Shown in pieces: positions 50,580 to 59,620 of a DNA stretch of 64,000 nt. Each line of letters starts with the position of its first letter. Positions within the stretch are counted from its first letter, which is position 1. Source of the DNA: Halolamina pelagica. GTDB taxonomy: Archaea; Halobacteriota; Halobacteria; Halobacteriales; Haloferacaceae. The notes under the pieces were generated by a model. That model was given only the letters and a program-made list of their open reading frames with translations. It was not told the origin of the DNA and did no database searches. A program made the translations under genes and the position numbers. Location of the stretch: contig NZ_FOXI01000002.1 of the NCBI RefSeq assembly GCF_900115675.1, positions 1-64,000 on the forward strand. The letters run 5' to 3'.

Positions 50580-50877
50580 CGAGAACCCGCGCCCCGCGCG
50601 TCGCGTGTGCGGTCAGATCATCGTCGACGGCGGCCTGAACGCGCTTCCATAGATCGGGATGGTGCTCGCGATACCGAGCGAGGTGGTAGCCGCAGTACGC
50701 GATGTCGCCGCCGACGGAGTGCCACGGAACGCGGTAGACAGCATCTTCGTCACAGGCTCCCACTCCATAGGAAACGGCGGGATCGACGGGCCCGACATCT
50801 GCCTCGAGGAAGGATCGCGCCGCGGCGTTGAACTGCGGGAAGCGACCGCGGCTCGTACGGCCACCTCCGGGTAGCAA
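50580..50877 (-). CDS. possible small His/Cys protein, start and end unclear
   Basis: The same frame as the wHTH gene, upstream of it, has protein-like sequence AARSFLEADVGPVDPAVSYGVGACDEDAVYRVPWHSVGGDIAYCGYHLARYREHHPDLWKRVQ, with two cysteines and several histidines that might bind metal. No stop separates it from the wHTH, so it could be a separate small gene that has lost its stop, or a fused domain. No clear start is visible. Family not recognised. Confidence 0.3.
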
Positions 50878-50921
50878 TGCGACTCCCCGTTTCGACGAAC
50901 GGCTTTGAACAAAGAGTAGAG

Positions 50922-50994
50922 AGCCGGAGGAGGGATTTGAACCCTCGACCTATTCCTTACGAAGGAATCGCTCTGCCAGCTGAGCTACCCCGGC
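50922..50994 (-). tRNA. tRNA-Thr (anticodon CGT)
   Basis: Read on the minus strand, it starts GCCGGGGTAGCTCAGC and ends CTCCGGCT (discriminator T). The acceptor stem GCCGGGG/CTCCGGC, the D arm AGCTCAGCTGGCAGAGC, the anticodon stem ATTCC/GGAAT around loop TTCGTAA, and the T arm GAGGGTTCAAATCCCTC all form. Anticodon CGT reads ACG (threonine). CCA is not encoded and no intron is seen. Length is 73. Confidence 0.95.
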
Positions 50995-51050
50995 GCGTCT
51001 ACCCCCACGTACCGGCAACGCGGACATAAGGGTTCCGAAACCCGGCGCAG

Positions 51051-52052
51051 TCAGTCGATCCGGTCCAGCCGCGCGTCCAGACAGACGTTCAGTTCGTGGG
51101 GGGCGTACGACCGAACGACGCGCTCCTCAAGCACCGTCACTGCGTACTCGTCGCCGGCCGCATCCTCGAGCGCCGTCGTCGCCCGCTCGAAGGGATCGTC
51201 CTCGTGCTGGATGTCGTAGAGGTGGACGACACACGACTCCCCGGCGAACGCCACCGCGGCGTCGGCGAACTCCGCGGCGGTGTGGGGGAGGTTCATCACC
51301 AGCCGATCCGCCCAGTCGGCGTACTCGTCGGTCAGCGCCCGTACGTCGCCGACGCGGGTGGTGATGCGGTCGGCGACGCCGTTGCGCTCGGCGTTCTCCT
51401 CGAGGTACGCGATGGCGTCGGGGTTGATGTCGCAGGCCACCACCTCGGCGCCCGCGCTGGCCATGGGGACGGCGTACGGCCCGACGCCGGCGAACATGTC
51501 CAGCGCGTGCTCGCCGGGGGCGACCTGCTCGACGACGCGGTTGCGCTCGGTGGCGAGTCGCGGGGAGAAGTACACCTCGTCGACGTCGACGAGGAACTCG
51601 TGGCCGTACTCCCGGTGGACCGTCTCGGTCGGCGATCGGTCGCCGTCCTCGTCGGCCAGCACCTCCCAGTCACGGACGCGGGTCTCGCCTTTCACCTTCG
51701 AGTCACGGTTGAGCACGCTCCGGACCGGGATGTCCGACTCGACGACGGCCTCGGCGATCTCGTCGGCGCGCTCGGGGTCGTCCTCGTCGACGAGTACCAC
51801 GTCCCCCAGTCGCTCGTACGTCGGTTCGTAGCCGAGCAGGTCCGCGGGCGTGCGCTGTGGTGTGCGTGCGGGCACGTCCCGCGGGGTGACCAGCAGGTCC
51901 TCGGGAACCGCGTCGGGGTCCGTCACGGGGATGTACAGGTTGCCGTCCGCGACCTCGATGCCGAACTCCCGGTCGATCAGGTCGGCTTCGGCGAGACGCT
52001 GTCGGGTCGCCTCGCCCGACTCGCGGGCGACGACGACGCAGGGCCGATCCAT
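51051..52052 (-). CDS. trm5: tRNA (guanine37-N1)-methyltransferase Trm5
   Basis: A 333-residue class I SAM methyltransferase that makes m1G37 next to the anticodon, needed to prevent frameshifting. The N-terminal D1-like domain is followed by a D2 region (VRSVLNRDSKVKGETRVRDWEVL) and the D3 catalytic domain with HALDMFAGVGPYAVPMA, ACDINPDAIAYLEENAERNGV, and the NLPHTAAEF motif in place of the usual NLPP. The C-terminal segment VRSYAPHELNVCLDARL closes the fold. A wyosine-pathway paralog (Taw2/Trm5a) is the alternative. Confidence 0.88.
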   Translation of the reverse strand: MDRPCVVVARESGEATRQRLAEADLIDREFGIEVADGNLYIPVTDPDAVPEDLLVTPRDVPARTPQRTPADLLGYEPTYERLGDVVLVDEDDPERADEIAEAVVESDIPVRSVLNRDSKVKGETRVRDWEVLADEDGDRSPTETVHREYGHEFLVDVDEVYFSPRLATERNRVVEQVAPGEHALDMFAGVGPYAVPMASAGAEVVACDINPDAIAYLEENAERNGVADRITTRVGDVRALTDEYADWADRLVMNLPHTAAEFADAAVAFAGESCVVHLYDIQHEDDPFERATTALEDAAGDEYAVTVLEERVVRSYAPHELNVCLDARLDRID

Positions 52053-52132
52053 ACCCGACCTCGGCGCCCGGCGGGAGTAAGGATGACGAAAGGGAGTTCG
52101 CGTCCTCGCCCGCCGGCCGTGGCCGGCGAGCG

Positions 52133-53422
52133 CTACGCGAGCACGTCGAGCAGCTCCGGGGTCGACGCCGCGACGCCCGCCTCGCCCACGCGGAGCCGTC
52201 GATACGCCGCCGCGGCCGCCTCGGCAACCGTCCGCTCGTTCGTCGGCCGCTCCTCGATGCAGTACGCCGGCGTCCCGCTGTCGGCGACCGCCGACAGCAC
52301 CGGCGCCAACCCCGCAGTGAGGTCCACGTCGGCGACGACGACCGCGTCGGCCCGCTCGACCAGCGTTCGCAGGCGGTCGAGCGTCGCGTCGTCGACGCCG
52401 TCGAGCGCGCCGACTTCGAGCGTCGACATCCCCAGCGCGTCGGCGACCGCGGCGTCGCTGTCGCCCGCGGAGAGGGGGCCGACCGTCGCCTCGAGGCCGG
52501 CGCGATCGAGACGGGTCAGCAAGGGGCCCGCACGCCCGCCGCCGGCGACGACGTGGACGCGGTCGACGGGCGGGATCTCCGGGGCGTCGTCGGCGGGTTC
52601 CACGTCCGGCAGGGCGGTCACGCGTGGACGCTCGGTGACGGGGTCGGGGGTCACGACCGCGTCCACGTCGAACGCGTGGCCGACGGTCGAGCCGGTGAGC
52701 ACCGACTCGGGCGGCCCGTCGGCGACGATCCCGCCGTCGGCGACGACGACGATCCGGTCGCAGTACCGCGCCGCAGTGTCGAGGTCGTGGATCGCCGCGA
52801 TCGCCGCTCGCCCCTCCCCGGCCAGTTCGGCGACCGTCTCGAACGTTCGGAGCCGGTGGTTCGGGTCGAGGCTGGCGGTCGGCTCGTCGAGGAGCAGCAG
52901 CGGGGTGTCCTGGGCGAGCGCGCGGGCCAGCAGCACCCGCGAGCGCTCGCCGCCGGAGACCGCCGGCACGGGGCGCTCGGCGAACTCGGTAACCTCAGTC
53001 CGCTCCATCGCGCGCTCGACGGCCGCGTGGTCGGCCTCGTCCATCGCGCTGAACCGTGGGACGTGGGGCGTCCGGCCCATCGCGACGATCTCCCGGACGG
53101 AGAACGCGAAGGAGAGCGAGGTGTCCTGTGGGACCGTCGCGACACGGCGCCCCACGGCTCTCGCGGGAAGGTCGGCGACGGGATCGCCCGCGACCCGAAC
53201 CTGGCCGGAATCGGGCGAGAGCGTCCCGCGGGCGGTCCGCAGGAGCGTCGTCTTCCCCGCGCCGTTGGGGCCGACGAGCCCCACGAGTTCGCCGCGTTCC
53301 ACCTCAAGGCTCACGCCGTCGAGAACGTCGGTCTCCCCGAGCGTGACCGAGAGGTCGTCGATCGACAGCACCGGGTCGTCGGTGGGGGTCGGTACCGCTG
53401 TCTCGGTGGGGTCGCCCGTCAT
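52133..53422 (-). CDS. btuD: cobalamin ABC transporter ATPase BtuD with C-terminal extension
   Basis: A 429-residue ATPase for vitamin B12 uptake. Residues 20-260 are the ABC domain: Walker [11 protein letters not shown] loop [11 protein letters not shown], signature [15 protein letters not shown], Walker [13 protein letters not shown], and [14 protein letters not shown]. About 160 extra residues ([44 protein letters not shown]... ) form a nucleotide-fold-like domain often fused to haloarchaeal BtuD and of unknown role. It overlaps the btuC stop by 4 bases. Confidence 0.88.
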   Translation of the reverse strand: MTGDPTETAVPTPTDDPVLSIDDLSVTLGETDVLDGVSLEVERGELVGLVGPNGAGKTTLLRTARGTLSPDSGQVRVAGDPVADLPARAVGRRVATVPQDTSLSFAFSVREIVAMGRTPHVPRFSAMDEADHAAVERAMERTEVTEFAERPVPAVSGGERSRVLLARALAQDTPLLLLDEPTASLDPNHRLRTFETVAELAGEGRAAIAAIHDLDTAARYCDRIVVVADGGIVADGPPESVLTGSTVGHAFDVDAVVTPDPVTERPRVTALPDVEPADDAPEIPPVDRVHVVAGGGRAGPLLTRLDRAGLEATVGPLSAGDSDAAVADALGMSTLEVGALDGVDDATLDRLRTLVERADAVVVADVDLTAGLAPVLSAVADSGTPAYCIEERPTNERTVAEAAAAAYRRLRVGEAGVAASTPELLDVLA

Positions 53423-54492
53423 AGCTCGTGAACCCTCCGCTTGCGCAGCAGGAACAGGAAGAAGGGCGCGCCGACCGCGGCGGTGACGATCCCGACGGGG
53501 AGCTCCTGGGGGGCGCTCCGGGCGGCCGTGTCCGCGGCCACGAGGAACGCCGAGCCAGCGAGCGCCGCCGTCGGCAGCAGGATCCGGTGGTCCGGGCCGA
53601 CGACGAGTCGCATCACGTGGGGGACGATCAGGCCGACGAAGCCGATCACGCCCGAGACGGCGACGCCGGCGCCGGTCACGACGGCCGAGACAGCGAGCAG
53701 CAGGCGCTTGGTTCGCTCGACCTCGATCCCGAGGCCGGCGGCCTCCTCCTCGCCGAGCAGCATGACGTTCAGGTCCCGCGCGTAGGCCAGCAGGACGAGG
53801 AAGCAGCCGAGGACGAACAGCGGGAGCAGCGGCACGCCCGCCACGGGGACGAAGTCCGCCCAGCCGGCGTTGTCGAGGTGACCCATCAGCCAGTAGACGA
53901 CGCGACGCATGCTCTCGCCCGACTGCAACAGGAGGAACGAGGTGACTGCGCCGAGGAACGTCTGGACTGCAACCCCGGCCAGGAGCAGCGTCGCCACCGG
54001 CGTCCGTCCGTTCTCGGTCGCGATGGCGTAGACGCCGAAGGCGGTGAGCAGCGCGCCGGCGAAGGCTGCGGGCTCCAGCCCCAGCCCGAACGGGACCGCC
54101 GCGGGGGCGACGATCGACGCGACGGCGCCCACCGCCGCGCCCGAGGAGACGCCGATGATCGAGGGATCGGCCATCGGGTTGCGGAAGAACCCCTGCATCA
54201 CCGTCCCGGCGGCGCCGAGGGCGAACCCCACCAGCGCGCCCAGCAGGATCCGCGGCAGCCGGATGCGCATCACGATCGCGCGGTGGGACTCCCGCAGCGA
54301 GAACTCGAAGGGGTGGCGCCAGGCGAACTCGCCCCCGGCGAGGGTCGGCACCGCGACCGCTTCGAGCACGGCCTTGAACGCCGTCCCGGCGGGGACCGCA
54401 ACGGGACCGATCCCGGCGCTGAGGACGACGACGCCGGCGAGGGCGACGGCTAAGCTTGCCGACCAGCCGGTGGCGCGTCTCGCGACGCTCAT
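53419..54492 (-). CDS. btuC: cobalamin ABC transporter permease BtuC
   Basis: A FecCD/BtuC-type permease of 357 residues with about ten helices. Typical segments are [58 protein letters not shown] and [25 protein letters not shown]. From ATG 54492 it begins [20 protein letters not shown]; the open frame upstream (to 56139) is antisense to btuF and rejected. It is divergent from btuF with 60 bases between the starts and transcribed with btuD. Confidence 0.92.
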   Translation of the reverse strand: MSVARRATGWSASLAVALAGVVVLSAGIGPVAVPAGTAFKAVLEAVAVPTLAGGEFAWRHPFEFSLRESHRAIVMRIRLPRILLGALVGFALGAAGTVMQGFFRNPMADPSIIGVSSGAAVGAVASIVAPAAVPFGLGLEPAAFAGALLTAFGVYAIATENGRTPVATLLLAGVAVQTFLGAVTSFLLLQSGESMRRVVYWLMGHLDNAGWADFVPVAGVPLLPLFVLGCFLVLLAYARDLNVMLLGEEEAAGLGIEVERTKRLLLAVSAVVTGAGVAVSGVIGFVGLIVPHVMRLVVGPDHRILLPTAALAGSAFLVAADTAARSAPQELPVGIVTAAVGAPFFLFLLRKRRVHEL

Positions 54493-54506
54493 GTACTCAA
54501 AGCTGA

Positions 54507-54538
54507 GTTGCGTTAGACAAATACTTGTTGCACTAGAC
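54507..54538. promoter_or_regulatory. direct repeat in the btuC/btuF divergent promoter
   Basis: GTTGCGTTAGAC (54507-54518) and GTTGCACTAGAC (54527-54538) share 10 of 12 bases and lie exactly 20 bases, two helical turns, apart in the 60-base gap between divergent starts. The AAATACTTG between them is AT-rich and may include the TATA elements. This is a candidate site for a dimeric cobalamin-pathway regulator. Confidence 0.5.
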
Positions 54539-54552
54539 GCGAGGTGGAGGCG

Positions 54553-55704
54553 ATGCGAACGCGAACGACGCTGTTGATCGTACTGTGTACGCTTCTTGCG
54601 GCCGTCGCGCCGGCCGGCGCGGTCGGCGCGCCCGACGCGTCGACGGCCCAGGCGGCCGTCGACGCCGACGCGGCGGTTCAGCAGGAGGTTCCTGACTGCA
54701 CGTTCCCCTTCACGTCGACGGACGCGACGGGGACCGAGGTGACCGTCGAGGAGAGGCCCGAGACGGTGACGACCCTCGGGGCCAGCGCGGCCCAGACGAT
54801 GTGGGAGATCGGCGGCAAGGAGCAGGTCGTCGGGCTCAGCAGTAACGCCGCCTACCTCGCCGACGCCGGGAGCCGGACCAACGTCTCCGCCAGCGGCTTC
54901 GGCTACAGCACCGAGGCGGTGGTCGGGACGGAGGCGGATCTGGTGCTCGCGGCCAACATCGTGCCCGCGGAGACCGTGACCGCGCTGCGTGACGCCGGCA
55001 TGACCGTGTACCAGTTCGAGGCGGCCACCTCGATCGAGGACGTGGCGAACAAGACCACGCTGATCGGCAAGCTCACCGGGAACTGTGAGGGCGCCGCCGA
55101 GGCGAACGCGTGGATGAACGCGAACGTCGAGACCGCACAGGAGGTCACGGCCGACACGGAGTCGCCCGAGGTGCTGGTGCCCCTCAGCGGCGGCTCGCTG
55201 GTCGGCGGCGGCACGTTCATCAACGCGATGGTCGAGGCCGGCGGTGCCACGAACCTCGCCGTCGAGGCGTTCAACACCTCCTACCCCTACCAGGTCTCCG
55301 ACGAGACGATCCTCGAACTGAACCCCGAGGTGCTGGTGCTGCAGGAGGGGCTTACGGGTCTGATCACCCAGGAACCCTACGCGTCGACGACCGCCGGCGA
55401 GAACAACGCGAGCGTGGTCGTCGACCCGAACTACCTGAGCCAGCCCGCCCCGCGCTCGGTCGTGTACTCGACGCGGAACCTGACCGAAGGGTTCCACCCC
55501 GAGGCGGCCGCGAGCGCGGAGTGGACCGCGAAGTCCGAGGTGAGCGTCGGGACTGAAACGGCGACCGCAACCCCGACCGAGGCGATGACCGAGTCGACGC
55601 CGACGCCAGAGCAGCCGACGACGACTGAAGGGCCCGGCTTCGGCGGCGTCGCCGCCGTCGCCGCCCTCGGCGCGGGCGCGGCGCTGCTCGCCCGGCGCGA
55701 CTGA
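54553..55704 (+). CDS. btuF: cobalamin-binding protein BtuF with PGF-CTERM anchor
   Basis: A 383-residue periplasm-type binding protein for vitamin B12. A Sec signal ([22 protein letters not shown]) is followed by the class III fold ([44 protein letters not shown] ... [26 protein letters not shown]), a TP-rich linker, and [24 protein letters not shown], a PGF-CTERM signal. It is therefore a likely substrate of the archaeosortase A encoded at 14782 rather than a lipoprotein. It is divergent from btuCD. Start at ATG 54553. Confidence 0.9.
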   Translation: MRTRTTLLIVLCTLLAAVAPAGAVGAPDASTAQAAVDADAAVQQEVPDCTFPFTSTDATGTEVTVEERPETVTTLGASAAQTMWEIGGKEQVVGLSSNAAYLADAGSRTNVSASGFGYSTEAVVGTEADLVLAANIVPAETVTALRDAGMTVYQFEAATSIEDVANKTTLIGKLTGNCEGAAEANAWMNANVETAQEVTADTESPEVLVPLSGGSLVGGGTFINAMVEAGGATNLAVEAFNTSYPYQVSDETILELNPEVLVLQEGLTGLITQEPYASTTAGENNASVVVDPNYLSQPAPRSVVYSTRNLTEGFHPEAAASAEWTAKSEVSVGTETATATPTEAMTESTPTPEQPTTTEGPGFGGVAAVAALGAGAALLARRD

Positions 55705-55748
55705 GCGGCACCAAAACCGATATCCCCGACGACGGCCTCTTCTTTCGC

Positions 55749-56027
55749 ATGATCGAGAACGTCGTCTACCCCGCGTATTTGGACGCGGACTACAGCCGCT
55801 CGGAGGGCCGGCGGGTGCCGCTCGACGAGGCCGTCGAGGACCCCACGGTCGACGAGATCGCGAAGGCGGTGCAGCAGGTGGGCTACGACGCGGTCGTCGA
55901 ACGCGACAAGAGCTACTCACGGGAGTTCGAGTCACGCGGGCGCGTGCTCGTCCAGGGCGCCGACGACGCCTCGAAGAACGACCTCGTGCAGGCGATCGCG
56001 GCCTACGTCGCGATCCTCCGGGACTGA
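55749..56027 (+). CDS. srp19: signal recognition particle 19 kDa protein
   Basis: A 92-residue RNA-binding protein that folds SRP 7S RNA so that SRP54 can bind. It begins [45 protein letters not shown], the archaeal SRP19 core with YP-x-YLDA and GRR-x-P, and continues [17 protein letters not shown]. The stop overlaps the gar1 start (TGATG). Confidence 0.95.
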   Translation: MIENVVYPAYLDADYSRSEGRRVPLDEAVEDPTVDEIAKAVQQVGYDAVVERDKSYSREFESRGRVLVQGADDASKNDLVQAIAAYVAILRD

Positions 56028-56254
56028 TGGAGCGAGTCGGCACGGTCTCCCGGACCGCACAGGGACTCGCGATCGTGCGCTGTCCGGACGGCGACCACCC
56101 AGACATCGGCCGGCCAGTCGTCGACGAGAGCCTCGACACGGTCGGGCGCGTCGTCGACGTGTTCGGCCCCGTCTCCCAGCCGTACGTCGCGGTCTCGCCA
56201 TCGAACCGGGACGGACTCGCCGCGTTAGTGGGCCAGAAGCTCTACGCCCGGTAG
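56027..56254 (+). CDS. gar1: H/ACA RNP subunit Gar1
   Basis: A 75-residue beta-barrel protein of the H/ACA pseudouridylation complex that regulates Cbf5. [39 protein letters not shown] and LVGQKLYAR match the Gar1 fold (G-x-V-x2-V-x-GP-x-x-x-PY). It is translationally coupled to srp19, a common archaeal pairing. Confidence 0.93.
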   Translation: MERVGTVSRTAQGLAIVRCPDGDHPDIGRPVVDESLDTVGRVVDVFGPVSQPYVAVSPSNRDGLAALVGQKLYAR

Positions 56255-56302
56255 CTGAACCGGACCACAACCGCCAAACCTCCCGCGAGTGAACGGCCGG
56301 CA

Positions 56303-57310
56303 ATGACCTCTCGTGCGTTCCGCGGGACGGCGTTCGCGGCCCTCGTCTTCCTGCTCGTCCAACTGGGCGCGCTGGCGCTCGTTCCCTCCTTCGAGGCCAG
56401 CGGCTACCAGCAGTTCGAGAACCCCCAGAACCCCACGAACAGCCTGATATACATCGTCCTGATCCTCGTGATGACGGCGCTGATGCTCGCGGCGTTCAGG
56501 TACGACTTCGACTGGGTGGTGCGGGCGTTCGTCGTGTTCACCAGCGGCCTGCTCGCGTGGTACGTCCTCGGCGTGTTCCTGCCGGCCCTCGTCGCGATCC
56601 CGCTGTCGGCGCTGATCGCGGTCGCGCTCTGGGTGTACCCAGAGTGGTACGTCATCGACGTCGCCGGGGTGGTGATGGGCGCCGGCGCCGCCGGCCTGTT
56701 CGGCATCAGCTTCGGCGTCCTGCCGGCGATCGTCCTGCTCGCGGTGCTGGCGGTGTACGACGCGATCTCCGTCTACGGCACCGAGCACATGCTCGACCTC
56801 GCGGAGGGCGTCATGGACCTCCGGGTCCCGGTCGTGCTGGTGATCCCGCTCACGCTGGGGTTCTCGATCCTGCCGGACGACGACGGGGAAGCAGGGGCCG
56901 AGAGCGGGAGTGACGATGGCGAGAACGAGACTGACGAGGGAGGGAGCGACGAGACCGAGGCGTCCTCCCCGGCCGACGAGGCGGCCGTGGATGGCGAGGG
57001 CCCCGGCGTGGCCGACCGCGACGCCTTCTTCATCGGGCTGGGCGACGCCGTGATGCCCACTGTGCTCGTCGCCAGCGCCGCCCACTTCTCGCCCGCGGCG
57101 CCGATCGACCTCGGGATCGACCTCGCAGTGAACCTCCCCGCGCTGACGGCGATGGTCGGGACCTTCCTCGGGCTGTTCGTCCTGCTCCGGATGGTGTTCG
57201 CGGGGCGCGCCCACGCGGGCCTGCCGCTGCTCAACGGCGGCGCCATCGGCGGCTACCTCGTTGGGTCGGTCGTCGCTGGCGTGCCGATCCTGACGGCGCT
57301 GGGGCTGTAA
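56303..57310 (+). CDS. presenilin/signal-peptide-peptidase-like intramembrane aspartyl protease
   Basis: A 335-residue nine-helix protease. The two catalytic aspartates are in VLAVYDAISVYGTEHM (YD motif, about residue 152) and FFIGLGDAVMPTVL (GLGD, about 247), and a PALTAMVG segment near the C-terminus equals the PAL motif. Between the catalytic helices is a long acidic cytosolic loop (about 193-238). It cleaves membrane-spanning peptides such as spent signals. It follows gar1 by 48 bases on the same strand. Confidence 0.93.
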   Translation: MTSRAFRGTAFAALVFLLVQLGALALVPSFEASGYQQFENPQNPTNSLIYIVLILVMTALMLAAFRYDFDWVVRAFVVFTSGLLAWYVLGVFLPALVAIPLSALIAVALWVYPEWYVIDVAGVVMGAGAAGLFGISFGVLPAIVLLAVLAVYDAISVYGTEHMLDLAEGVMDLRVPVVLVIPLTLGFSILPDDDGEAGAESGSDDGENETDEGGSDETEASSPADEAAVDGEGPGVADRDAFFIGLGDAVMPTVLVASAAHFSPAAPIDLGIDLAVNLPALTAMVGTFLGLFVLLRMVFAGRAHAGLPLLNGGAIGGYLVGSVVAGVPILTALGL

Positions 57311-57326
57311 CTGCCCCGGAAACCGG

Positions 57327-57812
57327 CTACCCTCCCGAACCCACGTACTCGTCGACGCCCTCGCGGACCATCACCGCCATCCCGGTCCGGAAGTCCTGCA
57401 TCCCCCCCGCGGAGAGCTCCGCGCGGCCGACGCCCAGCAGTTCGCCGTCCTCGTGAACCACCAGCACCTCGTCGCCCGGCCGGATCTCCGGCCCGGAGCG
57501 GTCGACGAACTTCGCGAACGTGTTCTCGCCGTCGCGGACGAACGGCTCGGACTCGTCGCCGACGTAGACGCGGTAGGCGGGGGCGTCGAGGTGGTCGTGG
57601 AGGCGGCGCCCGCCCGCGAACCCGAGCGTGAACCGCCCGTCGGTGCCCATCGACGCCAGCCGGCCGTCGGGGGCGTGGATCTGGCTGGGGCGGCCGCCGG
57701 TGGAGTAGTCGATCTCGAGGTGGGCCTCCGCGGGGAACAGCGCGTCGCCGGCGCCGCGGCCGAACTGGTAGTCGGCCGTGGTCCGCAGGTCCGCACGCGA
57801 GGTCTTGGCCAT
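57327..57812 (-). CDS. PUA-domain RNA-binding protein
   Basis: A 161-residue protein from ATG 57812. The N-half (MAKTSRADLRTTADYQFGRGAGDALFP) resembles the C-terminal domains of archaeal tRNA-guanine transglycosylase, followed by a PUA domain from about residue 80 (EPFVRDGENTFAKFVDRSGPEIRPGDEVLVVHEDGELLGVGRAELS). It is inferred to bind RNA, perhaps tRNA. The open frame upstream to 57926 is not family-like. Confidence 0.82.
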   Translation of the reverse strand: MAKTSRADLRTTADYQFGRGAGDALFPAEAHLEIDYSTGGRPSQIHAPDGRLASMGTDGRFTLGFAGGRRLHDHLDAPAYRVYVGDESEPFVRDGENTFAKFVDRSGPEIRPGDEVLVVHEDGELLGVGRAELSAGGMQDFRTGMAVMVREGVDEYVGSGG

Positions 57813-57939
57813 ACCTCCCGTAGCGCCCGCTCGGCGGAAAAGCGTCTCGAAGCCCGGGGGCGAGTCGGCTACACACAGCCACGGCGTGGGCTCCGCCGCC
57901 GCGAGCCGGAACTCGCGACAGGCCACTCGCCGTGGCTGG

Positions 57940-58437
57940 TCAGAGTAAGAACTCCTCCTCGCGCTCGGCCATGTCGTGGAACGCGTCGGCGGCGTCGATC
58001 AGCTCCTCGGCGGTCGAACTCTCGAAACAGAACACCTCGACGCGGACGCCCTCGTGGCGCAGGTGCGAGCAGAGCCGCGCGAAGTCGCCGTCGCCGGAGG
58101 CGAGCACAAGCGTGTCGACCTTCTCGGCCAGCGTCACCGCGTCGAGGACGATGCCCACGTCCCAGTCGGCCTTCTGGGAGCCGTCGCCGAAGGTCTTGAT
58201 CTCCTTGATCTTGCGCTCGAAGCCGATGTCCTCCAGCGCCTCGAAGAAGGACTCCTCCTCGGGCGAGTCCGCGCGGATGACGTACGCCAGCGCCCGGACG
58301 AGTTCGCGGTCCATCACCGCCTTCTCCAGCAGCGCGGAGTAGTCGATGTTCCGGGAGTAGAGGCTCTGGGCCGTGTGGTAGAGGTTCTGCGCGTCGGCGA
58401 GCACCGCGACGCGCTGGCCCTCGTGGATCTCGGTCAT
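57940..58437 (-). CDS. NYN-domain (LabA-like) putative ribonuclease
   Basis: A 165-residue PIN-like NYN protein: VAVLADAQNLYHTAQSLY with the first catalytic Asp and DxxN motif, KADWDVGIVLDAVTLAEKVDTLVLASGDGDFARLCSHLRHEGVRVEVF with the GDGDF motif, the remaining acidic site. All three are intact, so it is probably an active metal-dependent RNase. The start is leaderless-like, 22-29 bases from a TTTTTTAACC element (58458-58467, minus strand). Confidence 0.9.
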   Translation of the reverse strand: MTEIHEGQRVAVLADAQNLYHTAQSLYSRNIDYSALLEKAVMDRELVRALAYVIRADSPEEESFFEALEDIGFERKIKEIKTFGDGSQKADWDVGIVLDAVTLAEKVDTLVLASGDGDFARLCSHLRHEGVRVEVFCFESSTAEELIDAADAFHDMAEREEEFLL

Positions 58438-58507
58438 TGGCCGTTCGTTTCCCGTCGTCGGTTAAAAAATGCCGTCTCCCCGCGGCGTCGACGGAGCAGA
58501 ACCGTTA

Positions 58508-58620
58508 TGGTCGTCGGACCCTCGGTCTCAGTCGTGACCCGAACGGCCGGACTCCGCGGCGCCGCTCCCCGCCGAGCCACGGCCGTCGTCTTCGCCCGCG
58601 GTAAACGCAGTAAACGCTGA
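58508..58620 (+). CDS. possible leader peptide ORF ahead of the lysine operon
   Basis: A 37-codon ORF (MVVGPSVSVVTRTAGLRGAA...) ends ARGKRSKR with two rare AAA lysine codons just before its TGA. It lies 95 bases upstream of dapA, in the 277-base spacer 58438-58714, and downstream of a possible TATA-like TTAAAAAA (58459-58466). The AAA codons contrast with AAG in the neighbours. Attenuator-like control is an inference; the sequence may equally be chance. Confidence 0.25.
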
Positions 58621-58714
58621 TTCTCCCGCTGCCGGCCGGTGTCGCGCCCGGTCGCCGGTGGACTCCAGACTGCATCGCGCAGCGACCGCCAACGCTCCGA
58701 CCCACGACACACCG

Positions 58715-59620
58715 ATGACGACACCGTTCAGCGGGGTCTACCCCGCCATGACCACTCCCTTCCGGGAGGACGAGAGTATCGCCCACGACCGACTCGCCGC
58801 CGACGCCCGGCGACTCGAAGCCGCCGGCGTCGACGGGCTCGTCCCCGTCGGCTCCACCGGCGAGTCCGCGACGCTGACCCACGACGAACACGCACAGGTC
58901 GTCGAGACGGTCGTCGACGCCGTCGACGACGTGCCGGTCATCGCCGGCGCGGGATCGAACGCGACCCACGAGGCCGTCAGCCTCGCCGAGGACGCCGAGG
59001 CCGCGGGCGCCGACGCCGTCCTGCTGATCTCGCCGTACTACAACAAGCCCGAGGCCGCGGGCTATCTGGAGCACTACCGTACGATCGCCGACGCCGTCGA
59101 CCTGCCGGGGATCGTCTACAACGTGCCCTCGCGCACTGGCCGGAACGTCCCCGTCGACGTGGTCGCCGAACTCGCCGAGCACCAGAACATCCGGGGGTAC
59201 AAGGCCGCCAGCGGCGATCTCGGCCGCGTCTCCGAGGTGATCGAGCGCACGAGCGACCAGCAGTTCTCCGTGCTCTCGGGCGACGACGGGCTCACGCTGC
59301 CCATCTGCTCGCTCGGCGGAACGGGAACGATCAGCGTCGTGGCCAACGTCGAACCCGAGCGCACGGGCGCGATGATCGGCGCCGTCGCCGAGGACGACAT
59401 GGGCCGCGCCCGCGACCTGCACTACGAGCTCGCCCCGCTGATCCGCGAGCTGTTCGTCGAGACCAACCCCATCCCGGTGAAGGAGGCGATGGCGATCCGC
59501 GAGGACCACCCGCCGCACGTTCGCTCGCCGCTGACGCGCCTCTCCGCGGAGCGACGCGACGAACTCCGCGAGGCGCTCGACGACCTGGCCGACGAGCCCA
59601 CGCCGGAGGTGACTGCCTGA
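58715..59620 (+). CDS. dapA: 4-hydroxy-tetrahydrodipicolinate synthase
   Basis: A 301-residue class I aldolase that condenses aspartate semialdehyde with pyruvate, the first committed lysine step. TIM-barrel motifs: GVYPAMTTPF, GLVPVGSTGESATLTHDEH (the G-x-T-GE-x2-T-L motif), PYYNKPEAAGYLEHY, and YNVPSRTGRN; the Schiff-base lysine is in IRGYKAASGD. The ATG at 58715 aligns with the family start. dapB follows with a TGATG overlap. Confidence 0.96.
   Translation: MTTPFSGVYPAMTTPFREDESIAHDRLAADARRLEAAGVDGLVPVGSTGESATLTHDEHAQVVETVVDAVDDVPVIAGAGSNATHEAVSLAEDAEAAGADAVLLISPYYNKPEAAGYLEHYRTIADAVDLPGIVYNVPSRTGRNVPVDVVAELAEHQNIRGYKAASGDLGRVSEVIERTSDQQFSVLSGDDGLTLPICSLGGTGTISVVANVEPERTGAMIGAVAEDDMGRARDLHYELAPLIRELFVETNPIPVKEAMAIREDHPPHVRSPLTRLSAERRDELREALDDLADEPTPEVTA

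Noticed and set aside
54493-54552. Cobalamin riboswitch ahead of btuF
   Set aside because: The 60-base gap is too short and lacks a B12-box-like sequence; a protein-binding repeat explains it better.
54493-56139. Long minus-strand open frame continuous with btuC
   Set aside because: It is antisense to btuF and srp19, rich in Arg, Gly and Ser with no domain signal; GC-rich codons make the opposite frame stay open. btuC begins at 54492.
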